A stretch of 64,000 nt of DNA from the NCBI RefSeq assembly GCF_963576675.1, contig NC_088916.1, forward strand, positions 24,403,501-24,467,500. The letters run 5' to 3'. This DNA is from Euphorbia lathyris. Lineage: Eukaryota; Streptophyta; Magnoliopsida; Malpighiales; Euphorbiaceae. Of the stretch, positions 21,438 through 34,379 are shown one piece after another. The notes under the pieces were generated by a model, which did not search any database, was not told where the DNA came from, and saw only the letters and a program-made list of their open reading frames with translations. A program made the position numbers and the translations under genes. Positions within the stretch are counted from its first letter, which is position 1; every line of letters begins with the position of its first letter.

Positions 21438-22976
21438 TTCTCTCCCTCTTAATAAAATTTCGTCCTCGAAATTTCAAACATAAAAGTCTGCCAAAAGTTT
21501 AGACACTACCTTATTTTAAATCAGCACTGCACGTCTGCTGAACTTAATCCTATAAACTGTCAACATTGATATCCTACCATCTTTCAATAGTTACATCTAA
21601 ACTAACTCCACATGTTCTTAAACCATATATCCTCCTGATTATCTCAATCAACCTAGAAAACTAACAAGAGGTTTTTTTTTTCACTTTACACTTAAAAGAG
21701 AAAGTGAGCTAAACACATTCTTGCTAATCTCAATGTCTAGATATAACACCGATTTACCAGAACACTTTACCCATACTATTTACTTTCAATATATTGAATG
21801 AACAATATTTATATTCTTATTTTTCATTCTAATTAATTATTGCATCTAGTCCTTCAAGGCACTGCTCAGACAACTTCCACTCACTCTTTTTGCCTTCTTA
21901 ACTCTAAGTGTTTCAAATATCAACATAATCATATATTCACCATAATTTCACCATCCAAAACCATATATCAATTATATAGTATATATATATTCTCAATCAT
22001 TAAAGTCTCAAAATAAATTAACTAAATCTAAAACACTTTCAATTTGATCCTCCAAATATTTATAAGTCACTTTCATTATAAGCCTTAAGTAAATATGAAC
22101 TAGATCAAACAATCTCCAAATAAAAGTGACTTAAACCTTACTAATATCTTAATAATTTATAATGCGGTGATAAAGGCTCTATAAAGCACTAAAACTCCAA
22201 TACACACGTCCATTCAATTTACTTTCCCCAACCATGAAAGCAATACATAAAATGATCATTTATTATGATAATTTGATAACTAAATTTTTAATGAGACCAA
22301 CTCCAAATAATGACCAAACCAACACTAAAGATCCAAAAAGAAAATCTATAACCATTCAAATCCTTTAATTGGACCTATGTAACATAAAGGAATCGGTAGC
22401 TTTACTCTTATAATGGCCATAACATTTATTTTGTAAAACAACCTCCAATGAATAACTCGATACCAAAACTGCCAGTACTGCATATATATAACAAGTTCAA
22501 ATTCTTTATTCTTATACTGTCGAAACACTAAACCTCAAACACATTTTAATTTCGTTGTCTAATACGATTACAACATTTTATGTTCTGGATATAACTCAAA
22601 ACTTTAATTTGTAAAACTCTCAATCACCTTAATCCACATTAATTCAGAGCCTAGAAAATCTATGCTCACAACTTAATTGATCAACAAATTCTATGTACCA
22701 GAGTGACTACACTCACAATAGCTCATAAAATCTATAACATTCAAATTTTATATAACTTGAACCTATCAATCACTAAAACTCCAAATAGACTTTGGTATAG
22801 TTCTCCAAACCATTTATACTTTCAAATTATATAATATGCCAATTTAAAGTTCTAACCAAACAAACTTAAATTCCCACTATCAATACTAATCAGTTAAAAT
22901 AATGAACACTATAATCACCATTCCAATTCGCCTATCCAAAACCATATACCAATTAGCACATCAAAACCTAAAATAA
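21438..22976 (-). mobile_element. Non-coding 3' internal remnant of the gypsy element
   Basis: About 1.54 kb of AT-rich sequence without a significant open frame. The end nearest 21438 carries the polypurine tract and the FEDEI-like coding remnant motif TTTCGAGGACGAAAT on the minus strand, so this is the segment just upstream of a 3' LTR. The gag-pol coding region is missing. The right edge abuts the start of the inverted LTR copy without intervening sequence. Confidence 0.6.
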
Positions 22977-24953
22977 TGTAATATCCCGAATTTTCGAAAT
23001 GATTCTTTAAAAATAAATCTAATTATATGTATAATTTTAATTATTTGCCTTTGAAGTTAATTATTAATTTTGGGTTTTTCATATTATAATATTTTATAAT
23101 CTATGGAATTTATGGCTTTTATAATACTAATATTTTTTTTTTATGTATTTCCTATATAAAAAAAAAGAACAAAAAGAAAAGGAAAAAAAAAAGAACAGTG
23201 TTTCGATTTTTTTGGTTAATTAGTGTATTTTGTCAACAATAACTCTTATGTTAATATAATATCTTTTTATTCTCCTATATTAAGTTATCTATTTTAGTTT
23301 AAACTCTTAACAAATAAATAATCAAATAAAAACAGTTTTTAAAGAGTAACATTCTCTGCACAAAATCGTGTTCTTCTCCTTTCCACCGAAACACTTTATT
23401 TTAACCGTATTCATCGATTTTGAACAAGTTGGGAAGCAATTGATCTAACTCTTCAAACAACAAAAGGTAATTTACATTAGTTGTTTGTTCTTTTATAAAA
23501 CCATATATTTATTATAAAAATTCACTTATTTCGATCCCCAATAGTTTAGTTTGACTCAATTTTATTTGGATTGTAGATTTTATTAAGTATGATAGAAAAT
23601 TTTGGAGTAATTTTAGTTGGATTGATTGAATAGGAAATTTGACGGTATTCAGATGGATTGGGAAAATTGATAACTAAGCTTTGGATCTGGCTATTATTTG
23701 GAGTTCGAGGTGAGTGGTAATTATGGTTCATGACACTATTTGTTTAATTTTGAAATCTCTGGCATGAAATCTGTTTGATAAAAGTATTTCATTTAAAACA
23801 TCTTTATGTCCTTTAAGGATTAATATTAAAACGTTTGATAAAAATAGTTCGATCCGATTTTTAAATTTATCTCCTATTTTCGTTCATTTAAAACAGTTTG
23901 ATGGATTTTCCTAAAAATGTTATTTGTTCAAAATAGTCATTGTTTAGTTAGATGATAAACATTTTCTTGAGCTTAAACTTATTTGTCAAATATTCTTTGC
24001 ATTAGAGCGTAGGCTTCTGGGAACAGGCCTTTTATATATTAGTTTTTTTATAACATTTATTTATTTGGAAAGGTAAAACTATTTTGAGGTTATATTTAAT
24101 TTTGTTCATCGATTGATTTATCTGTTTCCGTTTGTATTGAAGATCTGAAATTTTAATTGAATTCTGTCATCTGGATATTTAAGTTATTTGAAAAATATTA
24201 TGAGATATAATTTACACACTTTGAAACCGGTACATGTGCTCAGTATTATCTGTATCTGTTTTCATGTCTCACTGACCTTCATATTAGGCTTGTATTATTT
24301 GTTATTGTTTTATCTGTGTACGTGTTTGTCTTTGTGTCAGTTGTATTAGAATCATGCATAAGGTCAGTGAAGACATTCTGTATCTGAATCTGGTAGCGCT
24401 ATATCTGTTATCTGGCCTTTGGCAATGTGGAATATCATTATTCTAATGTTACTGTACCGTGGTTTTGATCATATCTGTAATTTAATTATTATTATTCGAT
24501 TTACTTGATTTGAGCAAATATCGCAATATTATTTAATTTCTCTGCACCATCGTGTTTTGGTAAATCCTCAAAACAAATTTGAAACTTATCTGCATATCTG
24601 TCTGTTCCCCGTCTGTTGTGCTATCATTATCACTCACTGAGATTTTCGCTCGCATAGACGAAATCTCATACCACGTTGATTTTATATTTTTCAGATTAAG
24701 ATCTCTATAGCTGCGCAGACATTTGGGTTCGATGTTGAAAGAGGATAATATTAGTTAGATATTGCTATTGTACTGATTTGGAGACTTTTGGATAAATTTA
24801 TGGTATATACTTCTTCACAGTTTAAGTTGTATCATCAGGCTAGAAGCCTTTATTAGTTAAACAAGTATTAATTTGCACTTTGAATTTGAGGCTAGCATAG
24901 GTTAAGGTAGTCTTAATTTATGCGCCGGTCATGGCCAGGTTCGGGTCGTGACA
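22977..24953 (+). mobile_element. Gypsy LTR, plus-oriented copy
   Basis: It begins TGTAATATCCCG and ends GGGTCGTGACA, 1977 bases. In the stretches I compared, it differs from the reverse complement of 19463-21437 by about one substitution (near 24294 against 20122) and homopolymer length. It is followed by a primer site, so it behaves as a 5' LTR. Confidence 0.92.
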
Positions 24954-25179
24954 AAAGTGGTATCAGAGCCAGGCTGTAGATTTTATGGGATACTTTTATG
25001 GATCAAGTTATCCTTTGGAATGAAGGTGTCTTATTCAAATTTTGGGTTATAACAATTGTAGGTTTTTTTGGCGCATATAATTTTGGAGTTAGTTAGATAT
25101 AAGTTTGTTGTATATATTTTATAGGCCTTTAGTGGGAGCAAGGTTATTATGTTGAATTGATTTGAGCACCACTTTGGCC
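24954..25179 (+). mobile_element. Primer binding site and leader of the gypsy element
   Basis: TGGTATCAGAGCCAGG at 24958 is the usual primer site complementary to initiator tRNA-Met, four bases after the LTR. About 200 bases of leader follow with no gag start before the sequence switches to the TRIM-like piece at 25180. Confidence 0.8.
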
Positions 25180-25427
25180 TATAACGACCCGGTCCGGAGA
25201 GGGTGGCGCCGGGGTAGAAGGCCTGAGCAAGGAGCGGCCCTAAGGGATGGCGATGGGGGCAGGAATGAACTGAATCCCACATCGGAAATTGAGAGGGAGT
25301 GAATGGGGCTTATTAGTAAGATGTGAATCCAATACATGCAGACGCGTTTTAAAAGCCGTGAGGCCCAATGTGTTGGAATTGGGCCAGAGCGGACAATATC
25401 TACATGGTATTGGACCAGGGTGTTACA
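25180..25427. mobile_element. TRIM-like terminal repeat, 248 bases
   Basis: The ends are inverted: TATAACGACCCGGTCC on the left and GGACCAGGGTGTTACA on the right. The TCCCACATCGG motif near 25277 is common in miniature LTR (TRIM) families. No 5S-like sequence is present, so there is no support for calling it Cassandra. It does not have its own target duplication (left flank TGGCC, right flank CTTAA). Its right end coincides with the right end of the whole composite insertion. Confidence 0.55.
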
Positions 25428-25432
25428 CTTAA

Positions 25433-27262
25433 AACCACCCCAAGTCAAGTGATATGTTTAGGATTGATATATCACTGTTGAGACTTGTATGTAACAATGT
25501 CTTCTGTCCGACAAAAAGCTGATCTCACGAGCTTCATATATACAGATATCTGGACAGTTACATAGATCCGATGAAACATTGTTCATTAGGATTGGGGATC
25601 CGATTTGAGATAACAGGATGGGTAGATTCATATTTGTCACATGTTCATCTCAATGGTATTAATAGGTATAACTAATCTTCAGACTCAAAGGAATGTTAAT
25701 TGGTCATCCTGAATTACTGAATGTGAGACTTTGATCCTGCTGTCCCACGATCCTTAACAGAGATGACTCTGGGGTGTGAACGGCAAAGGTTGGGTGTCAC
25801 ATGAGGTAATGTCAGGGTAGTTATATATTGGATTGAGCATTTATCACTCCCGATTAATGAGAGATACATCCAAGGATCGATTGTGGAAGACTCGACTCTA
25901 AATCCTTGCAAGGTGATAGCTTAAGAGTAAGAAATACATATTTCACTTAACCTATCTATTTGAGTTGACTCGGCCTGTACAAGTAAAACGAATGTCTCGC
26001 TATATGTGACTTGACATCACCCATAGTCATAAGATTCAGTTCAAGGATGTAGTTGATAAAGGATCGAATTATACTGTAACTAATACGGAAAGGTTAACGA
26101 CAGAATCAACCTGTCTTCTTAACGGACTCTGGGGGAATGATTACAGACTTGCCAATAACATACTCAGTACATCATTCCGTTATGCAAAGATTAAATATAA
26201 TTCTTGAAGAAATTAATTTAATAGTTGCATACGGCCAGAAGTAGTAAGAACCTAATGGATCACACATAAGACTTGGAACCAAAAGAGAGATGAATGTTGT
26301 TAATTGATGGAAGCCCAATTGAGCCCAGTAAGGACCATTTAAACAAGGGGGGCCGAAATTTATATATATAAAATTAGAGAGTAATTATTTTGATTCTATT
26401 AATCCTAATTTGATTAGGAATATGAATTAAATTAATTAAGAGATAATTAAGTTAGGAGTTTTAATTAGATTAATATACTCCTATTATTATCCAATAAGGT
26501 TATTTATTATTATCCTAGATATATTAGATATATAGTGAGATAATAATTAGGAATTCTATTCCGAATTGAATTCCTATTAAGTAACCTATTCCTATCTAAC
26601 TAGGGTTTAGATACAAGTGAATATATATACCCCTTGCTATGAGAATTTCGGCTAATGCTCCCTAACCAACCCTAGTGGATTTTCGAAATACACTATAAAG
26701 AGAGAAAGAGAGTTCGACTCCCCTAGTTTGTAGACAAGAATTCATACGGCTTTCGTCGATCGATTAATTTCATCCATCTTCTTTTTCTTTGATCTTGTGT
26801 TGATTAATTAGAGGCAATCTATTTTTGTTGCATCTCATACGGTTGATTCTAACTTAATCTCACTGTGTTCATGAAAGAAGGAAAAACAAACAAAAGGGAG
26901 AAATTCGTTTTTCTTCGCCTACATCAGGTCAGTTCACTATTTCGCGGATTCTCGGAGATCGAACCGTCGGATCGTCGCGATTTTTGGACAGTAGCTTCTA
27001 GACATATTCTTCCACGTTTCCACCGAAGGGATTGTTGTTCGGAGGTCTGGAAGGTCTGTTTCGGATAGGGACAGATTGGTAAACAGTTTCCATCTCTTTT
27101 GAAGTTGTGGGCACTTCGTTTGCAACGGTAGATTGATCATCGAAAGGTATTTCTTCTTATCCCTCTTTATATGAAATAATGATTAACAGATCCTATGGTT
27201 AAAAGGAAGTAGGCTAAATTTTTTTATATTTCCGCTGCTATACCTTAGTCTAATTTTCAACA
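25433..27262 (+). mobile_element. LTR-1, second part
   Basis: It continues the LTR from 19462 and ends TTTTCAACA at 27262. A TATA-like ATATATATAC lies near 26621. Compared with the sister LTRs it carries extra sequence at roughly 26868-27100 (containing CGGAGATCGAACCGTCGGAT) that is absent at the equivalent place in the copies at 58380-60245 and 44743-46572. Confidence 0.88.
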
Positions 27263-27450
27263 TACCTAAAGCGATACCACATTATAAGAGAAATTGTGGC
27301 AAGAGGAGATGTGAGAATAGAAAGAGTACCTACAGAGGACAACGTTGCAGATCCGTTGACAAAGCCCTTAACCCAGAAAGTACATGATCGTCATCTAATT
27401 TCTACTGGGATAAGTTATAGAAACAATTGGCTTTAGTCCAAGTGGGAGTA
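27263..27450 (+). pseudogene. RNase H C-terminal stub between two LTRs
   Basis: The frame encodes LKRYHIIREIVARGDVRIER through DPLTKPLTQKVHD to YRNNWL and stops at TAG 27434-27436. It is followed by the same polypurine tract AAGTGGGAGTA as at 19212-19222. It is the last 58 or so codons of a copy of the copia element at 15404-19222. With an LTR on each side it is best read as a second, tandem element whose internal region was deleted up to this point. Confidence 0.88.
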
Positions 27451-27755
27451 TGTTGGGGTTTAGTGTCATATAGACAATTGTTCTAGGATACAAACTTAAT
27501 GTAAATGAAGTGTTCTTTATATCATTTGTTTTAATGAGATATATGTTTTATAACTATATAAATGCAATCCCTTTTAAGCACTAAATAAAGTCTAATAAAA
27601 GGAAATCTGTAAGTTTGTTTAAAGTGATTATAAAGTGTTCATACAAGTATGAAGTGAGACGAAACTTTATAATAAACTAATAAACTAAAAACCACCCCAA
27701 TGCAAGTAATATGTTAAAGATTGACATATCACTGTTGAGACTTGCATGTAACAAT
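27451..27755 (+). mobile_element. Copia LTR-2, first part
   Basis: It begins TGTTGGGGTTTAGTGTC and is cut by the Sirevirus inserted at 27756 after the target ACAAT (27751-27755). It resumes at 44743 with the continuous LTR sequence (GTCTTTTTTCCGGACAG). Confidence 0.92.
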
Positions 27756-29089
27756 TGTTGAAACACCTTTCCACATAATTTTGATTTGACAAAATTGTTT
27801 AAGTATAATATTCCAAACACACTAAGTTTAAATGCTTTGATTTATTCTACTAATATGTTTGTTCAATGTTGAGTTAAATTGTTTATAAGACACAGGAATT
27901 AAAAGGCCCAAGCCTAATACGGAAGTCAAAGCCCAAGTCAAACAATTCAAGACAACTCGGCCCGCGTATGTCAAAACGTTGTCGTTGTATACAAAACGCA
28001 ACTCAGCATCAGAAGGATCTAGAAGACCTTCGTGGAACAACTTCAGGACGAAGCTGCTGAGTTGATTTGACAAAGCGTACAAGACAGCAGCTGGCTAGGA
28101 AAAACTTCCAGACAAAGTGTTTCCACTTTGGGTAAAGTTCAGACGATATAGTATGCTGTCCAGTTGACTTTACCATAAAAGGAGAGACATTCTATCGAGC
28201 TGACTAAAAGCTGACCGAGGACAGAAGATACTCAAATCTGATTGGCCGAGAGCTCTGAGCAAGACAGGATGACGACGACAGGAATCCGTTTCCCTCCAAC
28301 GGTTATTTCGAAATTCGAAATGACCGACGCCCAGACGTCTCTATAAATAGTGCCATCAGAAGCTTCATTCTACACAGAACTTGATCAAGCCATTACGCTG
28401 ACCAAATCTCTACGCAAAGTTCTGCAAGAAAAAGCAAAGCAACCTTACACTAAACTTCATATCTTTTGTGTAAAATTCTAGAGTGATTATTCAATCATCT
28501 AAGGTGTCTTAGCAAATCATTGTTTAGGACAAACATTTATCATTTCTAGAGATTAGAAAGGAGAGGCTGAGTACTCGGTTATAGTACTCAGCGAGAGATT
28601 AGGATTGATTAGAGGTATAAAGAAAGGTACTCTTGTTATACTCAGTTGCTAAGATTGTAAAAGGTTTGAGGCTCTACCTTTAAAGAGCTCAGTAGAGAAT
28701 TCGAAAGCTCGGAACGTGTTCTGGGGACAGGACGTAGGCTTAGAGGCCGAACCTGGATAAATCTACTGAGTAATGTATTTCTTACCTTGAACTCCTTATA
28801 TTTATTGCTTGCTTAAATAACCAAAAACTGACCAAGTAAAGAGGTCAGGCTGAGTTGTGCGCATTGAACATCTGAGCTCAGGAATAAACTCTAAGTGCTA
28901 TCTCCTGACTCAAGCTAAGAAACTGACCTAGTCACCAGTGGACTAAGCTAGTATCTTGCTGTTTACTCAGCGCCGCTACTAAAACCTTTTTCCTAAGAAA
29001 AAGAAGTCTGCCCTAACGAAAAAAGTTTAACTAGTTCCTAACCCCCCTCCCCCTTGGAACTATACTTGTAACGTTATAAGGGACCAACA
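27756..29089 (+). mobile_element. Sirevirus 5' LTR
   Basis: 1334 bases. TATA box CTATAAATAG lies at 28341-28350. A C-rich run near 29041-29053 precedes the end GGAACTATACTTGTAACGTT...CCAACA. The U3 contains the ATTTCGAAATTCGAAAT inverted motif just before the TATA box, also present in the solo LTR at 4079-5378. Confidence 0.93.
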
Positions 29090-29091
29090 AG

Positions 29092-29103
29092 TGGTATGAG
29101 ATC
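29092..29103 (+). other. Primer binding site, initiator tRNA-Met, degenerate
   Basis: TGGTATGAGATC lies two bases after the LTR. The sister element at 57300 has the canonical TGGTATCAGAGC, so this copy carries two substitutions in the primer site. Confidence 0.8.
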
Positions 29104-29151
29104 TTAAAAGCTCACTGTGAAAGGTTTAACCACCTTGAGCTGATCCCCACT

Positions 29152-30891
29152 AGGGGCGAAAACAGCACTCGATTTCTCCCAGGAAACCAAACAACTCAGA
29201 TATTGCCTGAGGGGCTGTCCATTACTCGGCCTCCCTTATTCTTCGGGTCTAACTATACCTTCTGGAAGAATAGGATGAAAAATTTCATTCAGGCTACAAA
29301 TATGAGTGCCTGGCTATCTATAGTCCAAGGCCCATTTGTACCTGTCGAAGTTGTGGCTGGCCAAACAGTTGTAAAAGTTGAGGCCAAATGGACAGAGGAT
29401 GATCTCAAGAAGCTTCAAAATCACGCTTCGGCTATTAATATGCTTCACTGTGCGCTTGATGCTGCAGAATATAATAAAATCTCTGGTTGTGAGTTGGCGC
29501 AAGAGATCTGGAAGAAGCTGGAAGTCACCTACGAGGGAACCAATAAAGTAAAGGAGTCCAAGGTGAACCAGCAGATGAGACTGTACGAGCTGTTCGAGAT
29601 GAACAATGATGAGGGCATTTCAGACATGAATGCAAGATTTACAAACATCATAAATGAGCTCAAGAGACTTGGGAAAATCTTCACTGAAGAAGAACAAGTC
29701 AAGAAGATTCTCAGAAGTCTTCCTAAAGACTGGCAAGCAAAGAAGACCGCTGTTGAGGAAGCTCAGGATATAACCACCTACAAATATGATGAGCTCATCG
29801 GTTCACTGCTGACCCATGAGATCTCAATAAAGAATTTCGAGGTGAAGGAAAAGTTTGAAGAAAAGAAGCAGAAATCTCTTGTCATGAAAGCTGACTCCAT
29901 AGATGGGAGCTCAACAAACGACGAAGAGATGGCTATGTTCACAAGAAAGATGAAAAGGCTATTCAGAAAGAATGACAAATATTCTAAGAAGCCTTACAGA
30001 AAGTTTGATAAGTATAAAGCTGACTCAAGCGACAGTAAATACAAAAAGGACAGCTGAAAGCCCATTACATGCTTTGAGTGTCATCAAACTGGCCATATTA
30101 AGTCAAGCTGCCCCACACTGAGGAAAGACAAGAAGAGCAACAAAAAGGCAATGGTGGCAACATGGAGCGATAGTGATGAGTCTTCATCCACAGAAGCTGA
30201 GGCCACCGAGTCAGCAAAGATATGCTTCATGGCTGACGAACTTGTTGAGCCATGCGTCTCTGAGCATGCTGACCCCTCCATCACATCTGATGATGAGGAG
30301 CAATCAAATGAGGTAATAACACTTCCCCAGCTTAGAAATGATATGGTTAATGCCCTGAGTGATCTCTACACACTTGTCAAAAAGTGTAATAAGAAAGTTA
30401 GAGCACTCAGTAGGTGCTGTGACGAAGTTGAAGAGGTCAAACTGAGTGACCTCGGATACCTTCTTCAGGATAACTCAACTTTGCATGATAACATGAAGGT
30501 CATGCATAAGTTTGTCTCTGAAGTCCAGTCAGATTCAAAGAAACTGAGAAAGGACGTCACAACTATCCAGAACCAACTAAAGGTTCCAAATAAAAGAAAC
30601 ATTCCTCTGAGAAATCAGTACCGAGGTACTCAGTAGAGATGGAATCCCCAGCGGAATGTCCAGTGTGACTTCTGTGGGAAGAAAGGACACACCACAAAGG
30701 TGTGCTGGCACGCTCAGCACTGGGGTGCTGACCAGTCAATGAGACATCCTAAACAGAAGGTCAGCTGTGACTTCTGTGGAAAGAATGGCCATACTATCCA
30801 AGTATGCCGCCATAAAATTAAATATGATGCTTTACCTGTTGAACCTAACAAGCCAGGACCCAAAAAGAATTGGGTACCTAAAAGTAACTAG
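29152..30891 (+). pseudogene. gag: Sirevirus gag, start codon lost and stops
   Basis: Alignment with the copy at 57360 shows that the gag start ATG has become AGG at 29152-29154. The frame then stays open from there. It contains the Sirevirus gag domain (PPLFFGSNYTFWKNRM, LGKIFTEEEQVKKILRSLP, YDELIGSLLTHEI) and three CCHC knuckles: CFECHQTGHIKSSC, CDFCGKKGHTTKVC and CDFCGKNGHTIQVC. An acidic Ser/Glu segment follows the first (SDSDESSSTEAEATES). Stops occur at 30055-30057 and 30634-30636, and TAG at 30889-30891 precedes a frameshift into pol. Multiple knuckles and the large size fit Sirevirus gag. The protein would package RNA in cytoplasmic virus-like particles. Confidence 0.9.
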
Positions 30892-30896
30892 TTACA

Positions 30897-33800
30897 ATGC
30901 AGGTAAGCCTGAGGTGTGCTGAGAAGTCAAAGATGTGGTATATTGACAGCGCATGCTCGAGGCATATGATGGGTGATGAAACTCAGTTCATCACATTTGA
31001 GCGTAAACAAGGAGGAAGCGTAAGTTTTGGAGACAACAAAAAGGGTAAGATAGTAGGGTCAGGAACCATCGGAGGTAATCCTACTATTGAGTCAGTCTCC
31101 CTAGTCAGCGGACTCAAATATAACTTACTCAGCATAGCTCAGCCATGTGACAATGGGAGAAAAGTTATATTTGATGCTACTGGATGTAAAATATATGAGG
31201 GTAAAACAAATGAGTTAATTTTAACTGCCCCTCGCATTGATAATGTCTTTATGCTAGACTTAGAGAAAAAGTTTTCAAAAACTGTATGCTTAGTTTCAAA
31301 GGAAGAAAATTTATGGCTATGGCACAGGAGACTTGGTCATGTAAGCATGGACCTCCTGGCCAAATTAGCAAGAAAGCAATTGGTTGAGGGATTGCCTGAA
31401 CTTAAATTTGAAAAAGATCAATTATGCCACGCTTGCCAAGCTGGAAAACAAACCAAACAATCTTTTCATAGCAAAAATATTGTCTCAACTAAGCGTCCGT
31501 TAGAATTACTACACTTGGATCTCTTCGGTCCAGTCCAGCCGCTGAGTCTGGGTGGAAGAAGATTTTCCTTGGTCATTGTAGATGACTTCTCTCGGTACAC
31601 TTGGGTCATCTTGCTGAGTAGCAAGGATGAGACCTTTGAGACATTTTCAAATTTGGTTAGAAAAATTGAAAATGATAAAGACCTAAAATTGGCTCACATC
31701 TGAAGTGATAATGGTGGAGAATTCAAAAACCAAAAGTTTGTTGAATTCTTTGAAGCCAGCGGCATTGACCACAATTTCTCTGCTCCTAGAACACCTCAAC
31801 AAAATGGGGTTGTTGAAAGGAAGAACAGAACTCTGGTTGAAATAGCCAGGACAATGCTGGATGAGCATAGGCTTCCAAAGTATTTTTGGGGAGAGGCTGT
31901 TAACACATCGTGCTATATTCTTAATAGGGCTCTAGTTAGACCTATATTAAAGAAAACCCCCTATGAACTTTGGAAAGGACGAAAGCCCAACATTGGATAC
32001 TTTCGTGCCTTTGGCTGTAAATGTTTTATTTTGAATACCAAAGATAGCTTAGCAAAGTTTGACTCAAAAGCTGATGAGGCTATCTTTTTGGGCTACTCAA
32101 CAAACAGCAAAGCATACAGAGTTTTTAATAAGCGAACTCAAGTTTTAGAAGAGTCAGTACATGTTGAGTTCGACGAAACTAACCCTGCAGGTAGATGCCA
32201 GCCGCTGACCGAGGATGATCCACACTCAGTAATCGCTGACCAAGAACCAGCTACTGAGTCATTCACTAAAAGACTGACCAAGAGTAAGAGTGAACCTAAG
32301 ATTGTTTTCACTGACCAGTCTACTTCTGCAGAGATTGTTGAAACACAGACAGCACAAGACATCAATCTACCTAAGGAGATAAGGATTCCAAAAGGGCACT
32401 CAGAGAGTGCAATCCTTGATTCTGCTGGGAATACCCTGATGACAAGAAATCAACTCAGGAGGTACCTCAGCAATGTGGCCTTCGTCTCAGTTCAGGAACC
32501 AAAGAATTTCGCTGAAGCTGAGTATGACAAATTCTGGATGATCGCAATGCAAGAGGAGCTCGATCAATTCAGAAGGAATGATGTATGGGAACTGGTGCCT
32601 CATCCAAAGAGTCAGAAGACCATTGGAACAAGATGGGTCTTCAGAAACAAATTGGATGAACAAGGGAACGTGGTCAGAAACAAAGCGCGACTTGTAGCTC
32701 AGGGCTACAGTCAGCAAGAAGGTATTGACTACGGTGAGACCTTTGCCCCAGTGGCAAGGCTAGAGGCAATTAGAATTTTATGTGCATATGCATCTTACAT
32801 GAACTTTAAATTATTCCAAATGGATGTCAAGAGTGCATTTCTTAATGGAGTTATAAACGAGGAAGTTTATGTTAATCAACCTCAAGATTTTGAGGACTCT
32901 AAATTCCCAAACCACGTTTATAGACTCAAAAAGGCTCTGTATGGCCTCAAGCAAGCACCACGTACTTGGTATGAGAGGCTGACCAGTTTCATGCTGACTA
33001 GAAATTATGTCAGAGGCAAAGCTGATACAACCTTATTCATTAAGAAAAAGGGTAAAGATACCCTGCTAGCTCAAATTTATGTTGATGATATAATATTTGG
33101 TGCAACTAACGAATCAATGTGCAAGGAGTTTAGCAAAAAAAATGCAGAGTGAGTTTGAAATGTCGATGATGGGAGAACTAAACTTCTTCCTCGGACATCA
33201 AATTAAACAAGGAAAGAATGGCATCTTCATCAGTCAAGCTAAATATGCCAATGAGATATTAAAGAAATATGATTTGGAAAATTGCAAGCCAATATCCACT
33301 CCTATGGGCACTGACACTGTCCTATGCGCTGACGAGAATGGTAAGTCGGTAGATAGCAAATTATATCGAGGTATGATAGGCTCTCTACTTTACTTAACAG
33401 CAAGTAGACCGGACATTCAGTTCTCAGTATGCTAATGTGCTAGATATCAATCTAACCCTAAGGAATCTCATTACATTGCTGTAAAAAGAATTCTTAGATA
33501 TTTGCAAAGCTTAGTGAACGCAAGTTTATGGTATCCCAATACTCATGATTTCACACTCATTGGATACACTGATGATGACTATGGACGGGACAAGCTGGAA
33601 CGAAAAAGCACCTCTGGAGGATGCCACTTCTTAGGAAGCTGTCTTGTATCCTGGTTCAGCAGAAAGCAGGCGTCAGTAGCCTTGTCTACCACTGAAGCTG
33701 AGTACATTGCTGCTGGTCACTGTGTTGCTCAAGTCCTATGGATTAAGCAACAACTTGAAGACTATGGTGTTCAAACGAAGACAATTGAAGTCAAATGTGA

Positions 33801-34026
33801 CAACAAAAGTGCAATTGATCTATCAAAGAACCCAATCCAGCACAGCAGAATGAAGCATGTCAGCATCAGACATCACTTCATTAGAGACCATGTACTCAAG
33901 GGTGAGATCAAGCTGACCTTTGTCCCAATGGATGAGCAGCTTGCGGATATCTTCACGAAGCCACTGGCTCGTGAGCAGTTCAGCATTCTGAGAGAAGCTA
34001 TTGGTATGTTTAATCCTCTTCAGTAA
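30897..34026 (+). pseudogene. pol: Sirevirus pol: protease, integrase, reverse transcriptase, RNase H
   Basis: Domains in order: protease WYIDSACSRHMMGD (canonical DSG is DSA here); the GAG-pre-integrase zinc site (LWHRRLGHVSMDLL with CHACQAGK); the integrase core HLDLFGPV, then SDNGGEF and [10 protein letters not shown]; the reverse transcriptase ([42 protein letters not shown]); and RNase H (STTEAEYIAAGHC, CDNKSAIDLSKNPIQHSRMK, DIFTKPL). Defects: TGA at about 31701 immediately before SDNGGEF (an Arg CGA in relatives, so a C-to-T change), a frameshift in the A8 run at about 33133-33140, and TAA at 33433-33435. The order with integrase before reverse transcriptase identifies copia. Confidence 0.93.
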
Positions 34027-34379
34027 ATTCCTGTACTAAATGTATATGCATGCTGAGTGAATTATTATGCTGAATGATTGTTTTTTGCTGAGTACTCAAT
34101 GAAAATGATTGAACATCAAATACTGAGTAAATGTGCACACCAAGTAAGTTAGCTCAAACTTAGAAATCATCCATTTATGTAATGCTGACCACTCAGAATA
34201 TAAAACGCTTAGTATTCTAAACGTTGAGTGTTAGATCCGTTATAGCAAATGCAAAAACATGCGAATAGCCACCTAGGATGACGTATGCGCCGAATGTGTC
34301 ATAAATGCCAGGATCATTGTCGGTTCATAATCCCGAGGCAAAACTGACACATGGATTCGATAAGATCCACTTCTCACCG

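Larger units (their letters stand above)
19463..25427. mobile_element. Composite insertion with inverted LTRs, TSD CTTAA
   Basis: The insertion has TG...CA ends (TGTCACGACCCG and GGTGTTACA) and a perfect duplication CTTAA (19458-19462 and 25428-25432). Its parts in order are: a minus-oriented gypsy LTR (19463-21437), minus-oriented 3' internal sequence (21438-22976), a plus-oriented copy of the same LTR (22977-24953), a primer site and leader (24954-25179), and a 248-base TRIM-like terminal piece (25180-25427). A normal element would have two LTRs in the same orientation, so this is a rearranged or chimeric insertion. The clean duplication suggests that the whole unit integrated as one molecule. 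Confidence 0.8.

Noticed and set aside
25180..25427. A Cassandra TRIM carrying 5S rRNA promoter sequence
   Set aside because: The TCCCACATCGG motif is shared by many TRIM families, and no 5S-like internal promoter was seen.
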